Part shown: piece after piece, positions 57,301-64,000 of the stretch | Layout: each line of letters begins with the position of its first letter | Numbering within the stretch: the first letter of the stretch is position 1 | DNA from: Leptospira perdikensis | Lineage (GTDB): Bacteria > Spirochaetota > Leptospiria > Leptospirales > Leptospiraceae | DNA: 64,000 nucleotides | NCBI RefSeq assembly: GCF_004769575.1 | Contig: NZ_RQGA01000001.1 | Coordinates: forward strand, 62,001-126,000 | Direction of reading: 5' to 3' | Position numbers and translations under genes: made by a program | Notes under the pieces: generated by a model | Seen by the model: only the letters and a program-made list of their open reading frames with translations | The model's database searches: none | What the model was told of the DNA's origin: nothing

Positions 57301-57645
57301 CTACAGAACTTTAAACGGCAATAAGCCGATAGATCTGGATTTTCTGATTTCACGAGCTAGAGCTCTTTGGTGTTTGCCACAAGTTCCAGTAATTCTTCTT
57401 GGAATGATTTTACCACGGTTGGTAACAAATCTTTCTAAGATATCTACTCGTTTGTAATCAAGTCCTGCAAGTAAGGCTTTGTCAGCGCAGAACTTACATA
57501 CTTTCTTTTTATATTTTGCATTTTTACGACCGAATTTGCCTTCTCCGTCTTTACCACGGAAACCGCCTTTTTCGTCGTCTTCCATCCCGTCCATACTCTC
57601 GCGGGAATCTACTCTTGTATCATCAATATTTGCTGTTTCGCTCAT
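57301..57645 (-). CDS. rpsR: 30S ribosomal protein S18 with N-terminal extension
   Basis: 114 residues from the ATG at 57645 (an ATG two codons upstream is also in frame, but AGG is better spaced for the second). The conserved S18 core starts near [20 protein letters not shown] and includes [20 protein letters not shown]. Before it are about 48 extra residues, first acidic ([20 protein letters not shown]), then Gly/Lys-rich. Standard S18 is 75-90 residues. It lies between ssb and rplI. S18 forms a pair with S6, encoded at the start of the operon. Confidence 0.95.
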   Translation of the reverse strand: MSETANIDDTRVDSRESMDGMEDDEKGGFRGKDGEGKFGRKNAKYKKKVCKFCADKALLAGLDYKRVDILERFVTNRGKIIPRRITGTCGKHQRALAREIRKSRSIGLLPFKVL

Positions 57646-57657
57646 TGTCATAACCTA

Positions 57658-58098
57658 TCAAAAAGGAATGTCGTCATCACCGGCTGGATAATCATCATAA
57701 CCACTACTTACGCCGGAATCATAAGAATTGGAACTGTCAGAACGGTCTCCCCCAGATCCACCACCTTGTCCTTGGCCGCCAAGTAATTGTGCGGATTCGA
57801 CATAGACGCGGATTTTTGAGGCTTTTTTGCCTTCAGGAGTTTCCCAGGACTGTTGTTGAAGTCTACCTTCAATCGCTACTTGTTTTCCTTTGCCAGCATA
57901 TTGTTTTAATATGTCAGCGAGTCGGCCCCATGCAACGCAGTCAAAATAATGAGTTTCCTCTTTCTTTTCACCGTTAGTCACATAAACTCTGTTATTCGCA
58001 ATTGAAAAATTGACAACAGAACTTCCGTTCACCGATTTAAATTCCGGATCGCGGGTCATTCGACCGATTAAAAGTACTTTGTTGAGATCGTTAGCCAT
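57658..58098 (-). CDS. ssb: Single-stranded DNA-binding protein
   Basis: 146 residues. The OB fold runs 1-108 (LNKVLLIGRMTRDPEFKS, FDCVAWGRLADIL, GKQVAIEGRLQQQSW). A Gly/Ser-rich linker follows, then the acidic tip DDDIPF, which recruits DNA-repair proteins. It overlaps rpsF by 8 bases and lies 12 bases before the rpsR start. Confidence 0.97.
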   Translation of the reverse strand: MANDLNKVLLIGRMTRDPEFKSVNGSSVVNFSIANNRVYVTNGEKKEETHYFDCVAWGRLADILKQYAGKGKQVAIEGRLQQQSWETPEGKKASKIRVYVESAQLLGGQGQGGGSGGDRSDSSNSYDSGVSSGYDDYPAGDDDIPF

Positions 58099-58366
58099 TT
58101 GCCCTGATTACGAGGGTTTTTAAGATGTTCACATTGAGTTTAAACTCATGTTCAATCTTTGCAACTTCTGTAGGGGATCCGGAACACTTGATAAGTGTGA
58201 AGTGGCCTTGTTCGTCTTGTCCAACGGGATGCCAGAGTCTTTTAGAACCCCAATCCTCTTCGCCTTGGATCGTGAAGTTGTATTTGGAGAGTAAGTCTTT
58301 TACTGCAGACTTCGTCTCTTCTACATTACCTTCACGAAGAATATTCGTGATTTCGTAGTTTCTCAT
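58091..58366 (-). CDS. rpsF: 30S ribosomal protein S6
   Basis: 91 residues from the ATG at 58366. The reading frame is open to 58459, but MRNYEITNILREG is the family N-terminus and AGGAG lies 4 bases upstream of the ATG. Conserved parts are KRLWHPVG and GHFTLIKCSGSP. It is the first gene of the rpsF-ssb-rpsR-rplI-dnaB operon. An 8-bp hairpin lies in its leader. Confidence 0.96.
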   Translation of the reverse strand: MRNYEITNILREGNVEETKSAVKDLLSKYNFTIQGEEDWGSKRLWHPVGQDEQGHFTLIKCSGSPTEVAKIEHEFKLNVNILKTLVIRANG

Positions 58367-58382
58367 ATTTCTCCTATGGGTA

Positions 58383-58408
58383 TACCTACATAGAAACACT
58401 TGTAGGTA
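58383..58408 (-). promoter_or_regulatory. Leader hairpin upstream of rpsF
   Basis: TACCTACA (58383-58390), 10-base loop, TGTAGGTA (58401-58408): perfect 8-bp stem, ending 7 bases before the AGGAG of rpsF. It is placed where S6:S18 autoregulatory leaders occur, but I do not see the CCG-bearing bulge of the described motif. Confidence 0.45.
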
Positions 58409-58458
58409 GAAGAATTTGTTAGTTTCCACTAGGGTTTTGCCAATGGGGGTCAGGGTCA

Positions 58459-59241
58459 ATGGAATTTCTTCTTGGAGTTCCCAAACCTTTCCAATTCCAT
58501 GTAATTTCTAACATTTTTATGGGTGAAAAATCAAATTTTCCAGAAGTTTGGGGCCTCGGACTTGGCCTATTTTTAGCACTTTATGCTGGTTTTTTAAACC
58601 ACATCACCCCGAAAGAACCTGCAATTGACAACCATTCCGGATTTGAATCCACCCTACTCGGCCTCGAGATGGCCGAAACCCCCAAACAAGTCCAAGACCT
58701 AATCGGAATCCCAGACACGATCGATTTTTTCAACCTTTCGTCCGAATACCGAAAGGTTCATTATTTTGACTTTGGATTTATCTTCTGTTATTTGGCATTT
58801 TTAACATATACCGGCCATTATGCGGGAAGAAAGGTAAGACCCATATTTTTAAAAATCTTTATGGGAATGGTTTTACTCCTCGTGATTGCCGGATTTGCTG
58901 ATTTAATCGAAAACATTTTGATCCTAAATGTTTTGGATGCAAAAACAGCAGAAGAAATGACACCATCACTCGAATACTTAAAATCCACATCTCAACTCAA
59001 ATGGTTTTGTTTGTTTGGTTATGTTGCCATTGTTTCCGTCTACTTTTGGTTATACGAAAAAGGTTGGATTTTGCGAACGGCATCAATTTTATTTTTTACT
59101 GGTTTTTTTCTGCAATTGTTTTCGATTTACAAAACCAATTTACTCGAACTTAGTTTTCCCTTCTTTGCAATTGGACTTACCTGCAGTTGGTTCCACTACG
59201 GTTTTAGCTTAGCTTTTAGTTCTTTATCCAAAAAAACATAA
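58459..59241 (+). CDS. Multi-pass membrane protein of unknown function
   Basis: 260 residues with about six hydrophobic segments (near 32-50, 105-125, 133-155, 180-200, 207-225 and 230-250). A long loop of about 60 residues follows the first helix. No domain is recognised. The start at 58459 is divergent from rpsF; Met21 (58519) is an alternative. Its 3' end overlaps the convergent capA-like gene by 46 bases. Confidence 0.75.
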   Translation: MEFLLGVPKPFQFHVISNIFMGEKSNFPEVWGLGLGLFLALYAGFLNHITPKEPAIDNHSGFESTLLGLEMAETPKQVQDLIGIPDTIDFFNLSSEYRKVHYFDFGFIFCYLAFLTYTGHYAGRKVRPIFLKIFMGMVLLLVIAGFADLIENILILNVLDAKTAEEMTPSLEYLKSTSQLKWFCLFGYVAIVSVYFWLYEKGWILRTASILFFTGFFLQLFSIYKTNLLELSFPFFAIGLTCSWFHYGFSLAFSSLSKKT

Positions 59242-60344
59242 CCCCTTCCACCCGAAATCACAAGTTCGGTTCCAAGTTGTTTACATAGGATAGAGTATTC
59301 TTTTAAAAAAATCTCAGCCTCTTTAGGACCCAAAGGAAAAAAATAGTGATCCCCCGGTAATGTTTGGTGTTTTCCAAATATTGGAATCACTTCTACAAAC
59401 AAAAGATTTTCCCCATCAAAGTGTAAAACCACAGATATATTGTGTTTTAAATATTGGTTTTTGGATCCGAAGAAAAAGTTTCCAAGAGAATAAATCACAA
59501 CACCCTTCGGAAATACTTCAATTCCTTGTGGGACATGTGGATGGTGACCGATAATGACTTTGTAACCAGCACCTACCAAATATTTGGCGGCGTTTCTCTC
59601 TGTATCCATCGGCAATGGATTGTATTCGACTCCCCAATGGACGGATAAAAGATTCACCTGACCTGGTTTGTTTTTTTTGATTAACCTCTCAGCAGTTCCC
59701 ACACGAAAATAAGCAGCACCAGGAGATTTAATTCCAGAAAACAAACGAGTTTCTCCCGTATCCGAAAAGGAAAAGATTCGATAATCTACGTTTTGTTTGG
59801 TGACAGAGATCGGTATCAAAGCATCGTCCGTATGTTTGCCGGCTCCGGTATGGCGGATTCCAAACTCATCAAGAAGTTCCAAAGTTTCAAAGAGCCCGTT
59901 TTCTCCGAAGTCCATCGTATGGTTATTTCCAAGAAAAACTCCATCTATTCCAAGCATTCGCAAAACCATCAAATCTCTCCTCTCCCCAAAGAAGACATAG
60001 GATTTTCTTTGGTCGGCTGCCGGAGTTTTGTGAAGGATGGGTGTTTCTAAATTGAGAAATCGGAAATCAAAGTTCTTTAGAAAACTTGAAAAACTGCGAA
60101 AGGCAAAGTACGGATCTTCCGTTCGCATAGAATCTCGAACCCCCCAATTAAACATCACATCCCCACCAAACCATAACTTGGTGGACTTGGGAAATTTGAG
60201 AGTCTCCCCCATTTCCGTTCGAAAGTGGTAAAGATCCTTTGTAGGGAGTTCTAACTTAGGTTCTTCTGATTCAGGGATGTCCGCAGAAAAAACAAATAAC
60301 GGACAAACGAAAACAAGAAGGAAAAAGAATCGCAATAAAGACAT
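59196..60344 (-). CDS. CapA-family (PgsA-like) metallophosphatase-fold protein
   Basis: 382 residues with a signal peptide (about 1-20). The CapA domain motifs are FGGDVMFNWGVRDS near 58-71, FLNLETPI, GNNHTMDFGENGLFET, VHWGVEYNP and GHHPHVPQGIE with VIYSLGNFFFG. CapA proteins are needed for poly-gamma-glutamate or related capsule steps in some bacteria. The product here is unknown, as no other pgs/cap genes are adjacent. It follows the LolA-like lipoprotein gene immediately (0 bases) and overlaps the convergent membrane protein gene. Confidence 0.88.
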   Translation of the reverse strand: MSLLRFFFLLVFVCPLFVFSADIPESEEPKLELPTKDLYHFRTEMGETLKFPKSTKLWFGGDVMFNWGVRDSMRTEDPYFAFRSFSSFLKNFDFRFLNLETPILHKTPAADQRKSYVFFGERRDLMVLRMLGIDGVFLGNNHTMDFGENGLFETLELLDEFGIRHTGAGKHTDDALIPISVTKQNVDYRIFSFSDTGETRLFSGIKSPGAAYFRVGTAERLIKKNKPGQVNLLSVHWGVEYNPLPMDTERNAAKYLVGAGYKVIIGHHPHVPQGIEVFPKGVVIYSLGNFFFGSKNQYLKHNISVVLHFDGENLLFVEVIPIFGKHQTLPGDHYFFPLGPKEAEIFLKEYSILCKQLGTELVISGGRGYVFLDKELKAKLKP

Positions 60345-61133
60345 TTAAAAACGGAATGTGTTTGCCGGTGGTTCCGTCATTTGGGATTTTTTTAACTTAA
60401 TGAGAATGAGAACGTTTTCCTTCTCTGTATCCAAACTAATCACTTTTGTGGTAATTTCTTTTGGAGGATGGATTTGTTCTGGTTTGGTTTTCACAAGAGC
60501 AATTGCTTTTAACCCTCGTTTGGCACTTGCTAGTTCCAAACGATCCAGTTGCCCCTCTTTAAAAAAATATTCATATTCACCGTCTGCTTTAGTGAGGGCA
60601 ATACGAGACTCTTTCGTATTGAATTTTGCTTTTGGGTTTTGGATTTCACTCACATAGGTTCCTGTGAGGTATTCATAAATCACTGGGAACGGAACGGCAA
60701 ATTTTTTATTTGTCGTTGGATCCTGGATGAGAATATCCCCCATCGGTAGTGTTTGGATCTCTTTTGTGTTTGTGGGTTTGATTTGAATTTGGTTTGGATC
60801 AGCAATGAGTTCCGTAAACACCATTCCAAAAAAACTATCCATCAATTGAATTTTTACCTGTTTTGTTTCTTTAGAAAAGTATAGTTTTCCATCCAAATAA
60901 ACATTATCTTTTTTCGGAACAAAGGTTTGGATTTGCATCGAAAATTCTGATTTAAAACTTTGAAAGTCGGTTTGTTTCTCCAAAATTTCTTTTAGTAAGG
61001 TTTTGGATTCCCCTTCTTTGGAAGAATGGTATTTTTCTTTGTCACGGCCAATAAAATTGGGATCTTCTACTTCTGCAGACTGACAGGAAACAAAAAACAA
61101 GAATACACTAAAAAAGATAACGTTTCTTTTCAT
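60345..61133 (-). CDS. Lipoprotein, possible LolA/LolB-like fold
   Basis: 262 residues. The lipobox is FFVSC (Cys17). The mature protein is beta-rich with a helix near 45-70: FKSEFSMQIQTFVPKK, VYLDGKLYFSKETKQVKIQL and a final PPANTFRF. This layout resembles the LolA/LolB/DUF4292 outer-membrane lipoprotein-carrier fold, which binds lipids in a half-barrel. The assignment is weak. It overlaps the upstream TPR gene by 4 bases and abuts the CapA gene. Confidence 0.6.
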   Translation of the reverse strand: MKRNVIFFSVFLFFVSCQSAEVEDPNFIGRDKEKYHSSKEGESKTLLKEILEKQTDFQSFKSEFSMQIQTFVPKKDNVYLDGKLYFSKETKQVKIQLMDSFFGMVFTELIADPNQIQIKPTNTKEIQTLPMGDILIQDPTTNKKFAVPFPVIYEYLTGTYVSEIQNPKAKFNTKESRIALTKADGEYEYFFKEGQLDRLELASAKRGLKAIALVKTKPEQIHPPKEITTKVISLDTEKENVLILIKLKKSQMTEPPANTFRF

Positions 61134-63130
61134 TCTGAAATTTCCTTCTCTACTTTTTTGATTTTTGCCACGAGGTCTTTGTTTAATTCGGATTTTAGTT
61201 TGGACTCAGAAAGTTTAAAAAACTGTAAAGCATTCACTGGATCTTTTTTGGCCAAATATACATCGCCAAGGTGTTCATAGATCACCGGATCTTCAAATCC
61301 TCTTTCCAATGCAAGTGATGCCGCAAAATTCAAATGGAGTAAGGCACGATTGTAATCTTTTTTTCGATACAAAACCCATCCCAAACTATCTTGATAAGCA
61401 GGATTATCCGGTTCTAAAGAAACTGCTTGGTTTAGAAGTTTGTTTGCATCATCCGGATTGATATTTTTTTCCGCATATAGATATCCCAAATAATTCATAG
61501 CATTAGAAGCATTTGGATTGAGTGTTATGGTTGTTTTTAGATCTGATTCCGTTTCGGGAAATTGTTTCAGTTTATCAAAGGCAGTAGCACGGTAAAAATA
61601 GTAGTTATAATTTTTAGGATCGAGTGTAATTGCTTCTGAAAAATCACTTACACTTTCTTTATATTTTGCCAATTGAAAATAAGCAAGACCTCTAAGATAG
61701 TAATGAGTGGGATTCGGATTTTCTTTGATCGTTTCAGATAAAATAGTAACTGACAAAGATTCTTTTTTTAAGTTTCCCTGAAGGAAAAGATAAGCCAAAC
61801 GAAATCGCAATCGAAATGATTTTTCTGTTTCCTTAGTAAGATTGATGGCCTCCTTTGTTGCCATCACAGAATGATTCCATTGTCCTAACATCTCTTGGCA
61901 AGAAGAGATCTTTTCCCAAAACAAAGACCTCTCTTCCTCTGCATTTTCTTTGGTGCTAATTCGAGATAAACCCCTACGTAGAATTTTTTCAGCTGTTAGA
62001 TACTGTCTGTATTCATAAGCGTATTGTGCCGTTTCCGAATTAAGTGCATCATAATCAGGAAAATTTTCTTTATCAGCAAGTTCTAAAAGAGCAATCCGGG
62101 GCGAAAGTCTTCCTGGATTGTCTTGGATGTATGATTTTAGTTTTGACTCAAGTCCCGTTTTTGATCCGGAAAGGAAACGATCCAGTAAGTAGATAATTCC
62201 TTCTTTCGGAATTTTTTTTTCTTTTCTTAGTGTAGCAAAATAAATAGGTGCTGTGTCACGAGAATCCATAAAATAAATTTCCCCAAGCATATGAGAGGCA
62301 TCAATATCTCTTGGATTTTTTTCTCGAATTTGTTCTAGATACATCCGGCAATGTTTAAAGTCACCTAACACAAAGTAAATTTGCGCCAGACGAAACAATA
62401 CTTCCATATCATTTTTATAAAAAGCCGTATATTCCTGATAACGTTTGATCGCAATCTTTGGATGATCCAATTTATAATTGAGTTCCCCAAGTGCTTTCGC
62501 TGTTAAGAATTTGTATTTGGAATGTGTATCCCTTCTTTCTATGACAAAAGAAAGAGCTGTATAATACAAAATGGACTGATTCCAAAGTTTTCGTTCAAAG
62601 TTGATATTACCAAGAAGGTATAAAAAATCAGGATCATTGGGAAACAAATGGAGGGAAGATTCCAAAACATCGGAAGCTTTAGCAAGCTCCCCTTGGCGAA
62701 TCCGAATTCGAGTCTGCAAAAGGATCAGGTCTTTGGATTCAGAAGGAGATTTGCGAGTCGCAACTTCCGACCATTCCCAAGCCTTATCCAAACTACCCAG
62801 TTCCAAATAATTCAAACTTTGAGTTTCTGCACTGAGAGCACTCGGCTCTTTTCCCACTTCCTTCAGACAAAGATGGTAAGAATCCAAAAAAGAAACAGAA
62901 CGTTCAAAGGAAAGTTTGGAATCCTCTGGTTTACGCCGTTGCAAAGCCTGAAATCCATCCACCTGCTCCCGAAGGGCCCGCGAAAAGAAAAAATCTGCCG
63001 GGACACCTGGTTCTAACAAGGAACATTCTTTGGTTCTTGTCCCAGGCTCAGTGGCAAACAGAGAAAGAGAGAGAAAACAAAAGAAAACAAAGAGGAAGGG
63101 GCGGTTTGGAGTTTTAATTGCTTGAAACAT
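61130..63130 (-). CDS. Exported tetratricopeptide-repeat protein
   Basis: 666 residues. A signal peptide (core about 11-25, ending LFATEPG) leads to about a dozen TPR-like helical hairpins throughout, clearest near the C-terminus (YYLRGLAYFQLAKYKESVSD, YYFYRATAFDKLKQFPETES, AYQDSLGWVLYRKKDYNRAL, YEHLGDVYLAKKDPVNALQF). Such scaffolds commonly organise envelope assembly. It is the first of three coupled genes: the LolA-like lipoprotein (4-base overlap) and CapA. It is divergent from the truncated gene at the right edge. Confidence 0.85.
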   Translation of the reverse strand: MFQAIKTPNRPFLFVFFCFLSLSLFATEPGTRTKECSLLEPGVPADFFFSRALREQVDGFQALQRRKPEDSKLSFERSVSFLDSYHLCLKEVGKEPSALSAETQSLNYLELGSLDKAWEWSEVATRKSPSESKDLILLQTRIRIRQGELAKASDVLESSLHLFPNDPDFLYLLGNINFERKLWNQSILYYTALSFVIERRDTHSKYKFLTAKALGELNYKLDHPKIAIKRYQEYTAFYKNDMEVLFRLAQIYFVLGDFKHCRMYLEQIREKNPRDIDASHMLGEIYFMDSRDTAPIYFATLRKEKKIPKEGIIYLLDRFLSGSKTGLESKLKSYIQDNPGRLSPRIALLELADKENFPDYDALNSETAQYAYEYRQYLTAEKILRRGLSRISTKENAEEERSLFWEKISSCQEMLGQWNHSVMATKEAINLTKETEKSFRLRFRLAYLFLQGNLKKESLSVTILSETIKENPNPTHYYLRGLAYFQLAKYKESVSDFSEAITLDPKNYNYYFYRATAFDKLKQFPETESDLKTTITLNPNASNAMNYLGYLYAEKNINPDDANKLLNQAVSLEPDNPAYQDSLGWVLYRKKDYNRALLHLNFAASLALERGFEDPVIYEHLGDVYLAKKDPVNALQFFKLSESKLKSELNKDLVAKIKKVEKEISE

Positions 63131-63168
63131 CAGTAGATTCCGGCAAAGATCGGGAACAGGGAAAATCC

Positions 63169-64000
63169 TTGAACCAAATCTTCCGAGAAAATTTAAAATA
63201 CATCCTGGCTGTTCTCATCGTGTGGGCAATCACTTTCCCATGGATTCTGAGAAACAAGGACACCATCCTTGCCAAATTCACCCTCGCCTACAATTCGTTT
63301 TTTGGTTATCCCAATCCTCGGATCGCACACCAACTCATTGCCAAAGGGGATGCTGTACTTGAAGGTAGAAAGGAAGGCGGAACGGACATCCTCCAAACCA
63401 TAAACCAGTTTTTCAGTTCTGATGAAAATTCCCGTGGCACCATCCTTCCATTGGATTTGGCTCTGATGGAAAAAGCATGTTTGTATTTCCGAAGCAAAGA
63501 ACATGTCGAGGATCATTTTTTAGAATTAACCTGGCGCGAAAAAGCAAGGGAATGGGGTTCTCCTCTGTTTTTAAAAATGGCTCCCCAAGGGGAACTGACA
63601 CTCGGACCCAATCCAAAAGATTATTGGAATTCCCATATTGAAGCGGTACTCACTGCACTTGACTATTACAAACGAGCATTACGTTTTTCTGGCCCCGAAT
63701 TCATTGCTCCTAAAAAAATTGAATCCGTAGCTTGGGCAAGTTGTCGGCCAAGCGAAATCCTTTTGGGTTACAAAACCCATATGTTGGAAACGGAAAACTT
63801 TGTCTTAAAAAAACTCACCGATTTAGAAAAAATACCGAGTGGACTTAGCGCCGTTCAAAAACGGAGCGTGGTTTTATCTTCTATCAAACGAAGTGATTTT
63901 GCAGAAGTTTCACCAAACGACTATTTGGAATCATTACTCCGTCAAATTTTACTCACAGGTATGAAAAACTTTTCTCCAAGAGAGATGGATGATATCTATG
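63169..64000 (+). CDS. Membrane-anchored protein, 3' end outside window
   Basis: The reading frame stays open from a TTG at 63169 to the right edge (277 codons). AGGGA lies about 6-7 bases before this TTG; an in-frame TTG at 63118 is an alternative. A signal anchor lies at about residues 9-25 (LKYILAVLIVWAITFPWIL). The rest is mostly helical and charged, with possible TPR-like character (ALDYYKRALRFSGPEF). No known domain is recognised. It is divergent from the TPR gene across 38 bases. Confidence 0.75.
   Translation, partial: MNQIFRENLKYILAVLIVWAITFPWILRNKDTILAKFTLAYNSFFGYPNPRIAHQLIAKGDAVLEGRKEGGTDILQTINQFFSSDENSRGTILPLDLALMEKACLYFRSKEHVEDHFLELTWREKAREWGSPLFLKMAPQGELTLGPNPKDYWNSHIEAVLTALDYYKRALRFSGPEFIAPKKIESVAWASCRPSEILLGYKTHMLETENFVLKKLTDLEKIPSGLSAVQKRSVVLSSIKRSDFAEVSPNDYLESLLRQILLTGMKNFSPREMDDIY

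Noticed and set aside
58367..58459. Longer start for rpsF
   Set aside because: S6 begins MRNYE at 58366 with AGGAG upstream; the extra 31 residues do not match S6 and cover the leader hairpin.

Overview
The window looks like chromosomal DNA from a spirochaete of the genus Leptospira. The assignment is by recognition, not by database search. The DNA is A+T-rich. There are many lipoproteins with spirochaete-type lipoboxes, where the residue before Cys is often not Gly or Ala. Lpx enzymes show a Gram-negative lipid A pathway. OmpL47-like, FecR-LysM and CapA-type envelope proteins sit among compact housekeeping operons. Saprophytic versus pathogenic clade cannot be decided from sequence alone. 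Nearly all DNA is coding, with many 1-4 nt gene overlaps. I saw no rRNA, tRNA, insertion sequence, prophage or CRISPR array.

Layout. 1-5975: mostly lineage-specific surface proteins (a DUF1566 protein, a metzincin-motif lipoprotein, a degenerate zincin-like exported protein, a seven-repeat propeller lipoprotein) and a histidine kinase. 6140-13581: sucC-sucD, a TolC-like channel, an SH3 protein, an FmdB zinc ribbon, then lpxI-lpxB. 13555-19470 (minus): a lipoprotein, an AsmA-like protein, a TPR lipoprotein, a UvrD/PcrA-type helicase and a GST. 19595-23607 (plus): a Nudix hydrolase, a LysM-FecR protein, an OmpL47-like protein, an MFS transporter and a small protein. 23608-31359 (minus): uvrC followed by a coupled three-gene envelope cassette (lamin-tail-like lipoprotein, probable outer-membrane protein, phospholipase D-fold lipoprotein).

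31419-36801 (plus): a chemoreceptor, a signal-peptidase-like protein lacking both catalytic residues, and the DUF2157/DUF4401/GDYXXLXY trio. 36778-38436 (minus): a GAF histidine kinase. 38623-44703 (plus): gap-pgk-tpiA-secG, then an exported protein, a PAS kinase and a REC-ATPase fusion. 44718-58366 (minus): a propeller-like protein, cinA, argS, a small membrane protein, recO, ybeY, a PgpH-type HD phosphodiesterase, phoH, aspS, dnaB, rplI, rpsR, ssb and rpsF. 58459-64000: a membrane protein, a minus-strand CapA / LolA-like / TPR operon, and a truncated membrane-anchored protein at the right edge.

The most promising unexplained items are the catalytically dead signal peptidase paralogue in its membrane operon, the lamin-tail/outer-membrane/PLD cassette whose first start codon lies inside a perfect 12-bp hairpin, the ArgRS without a HIGH motif, the HDxxH zincin-like protein, and the REC domain fused to an ATPase.
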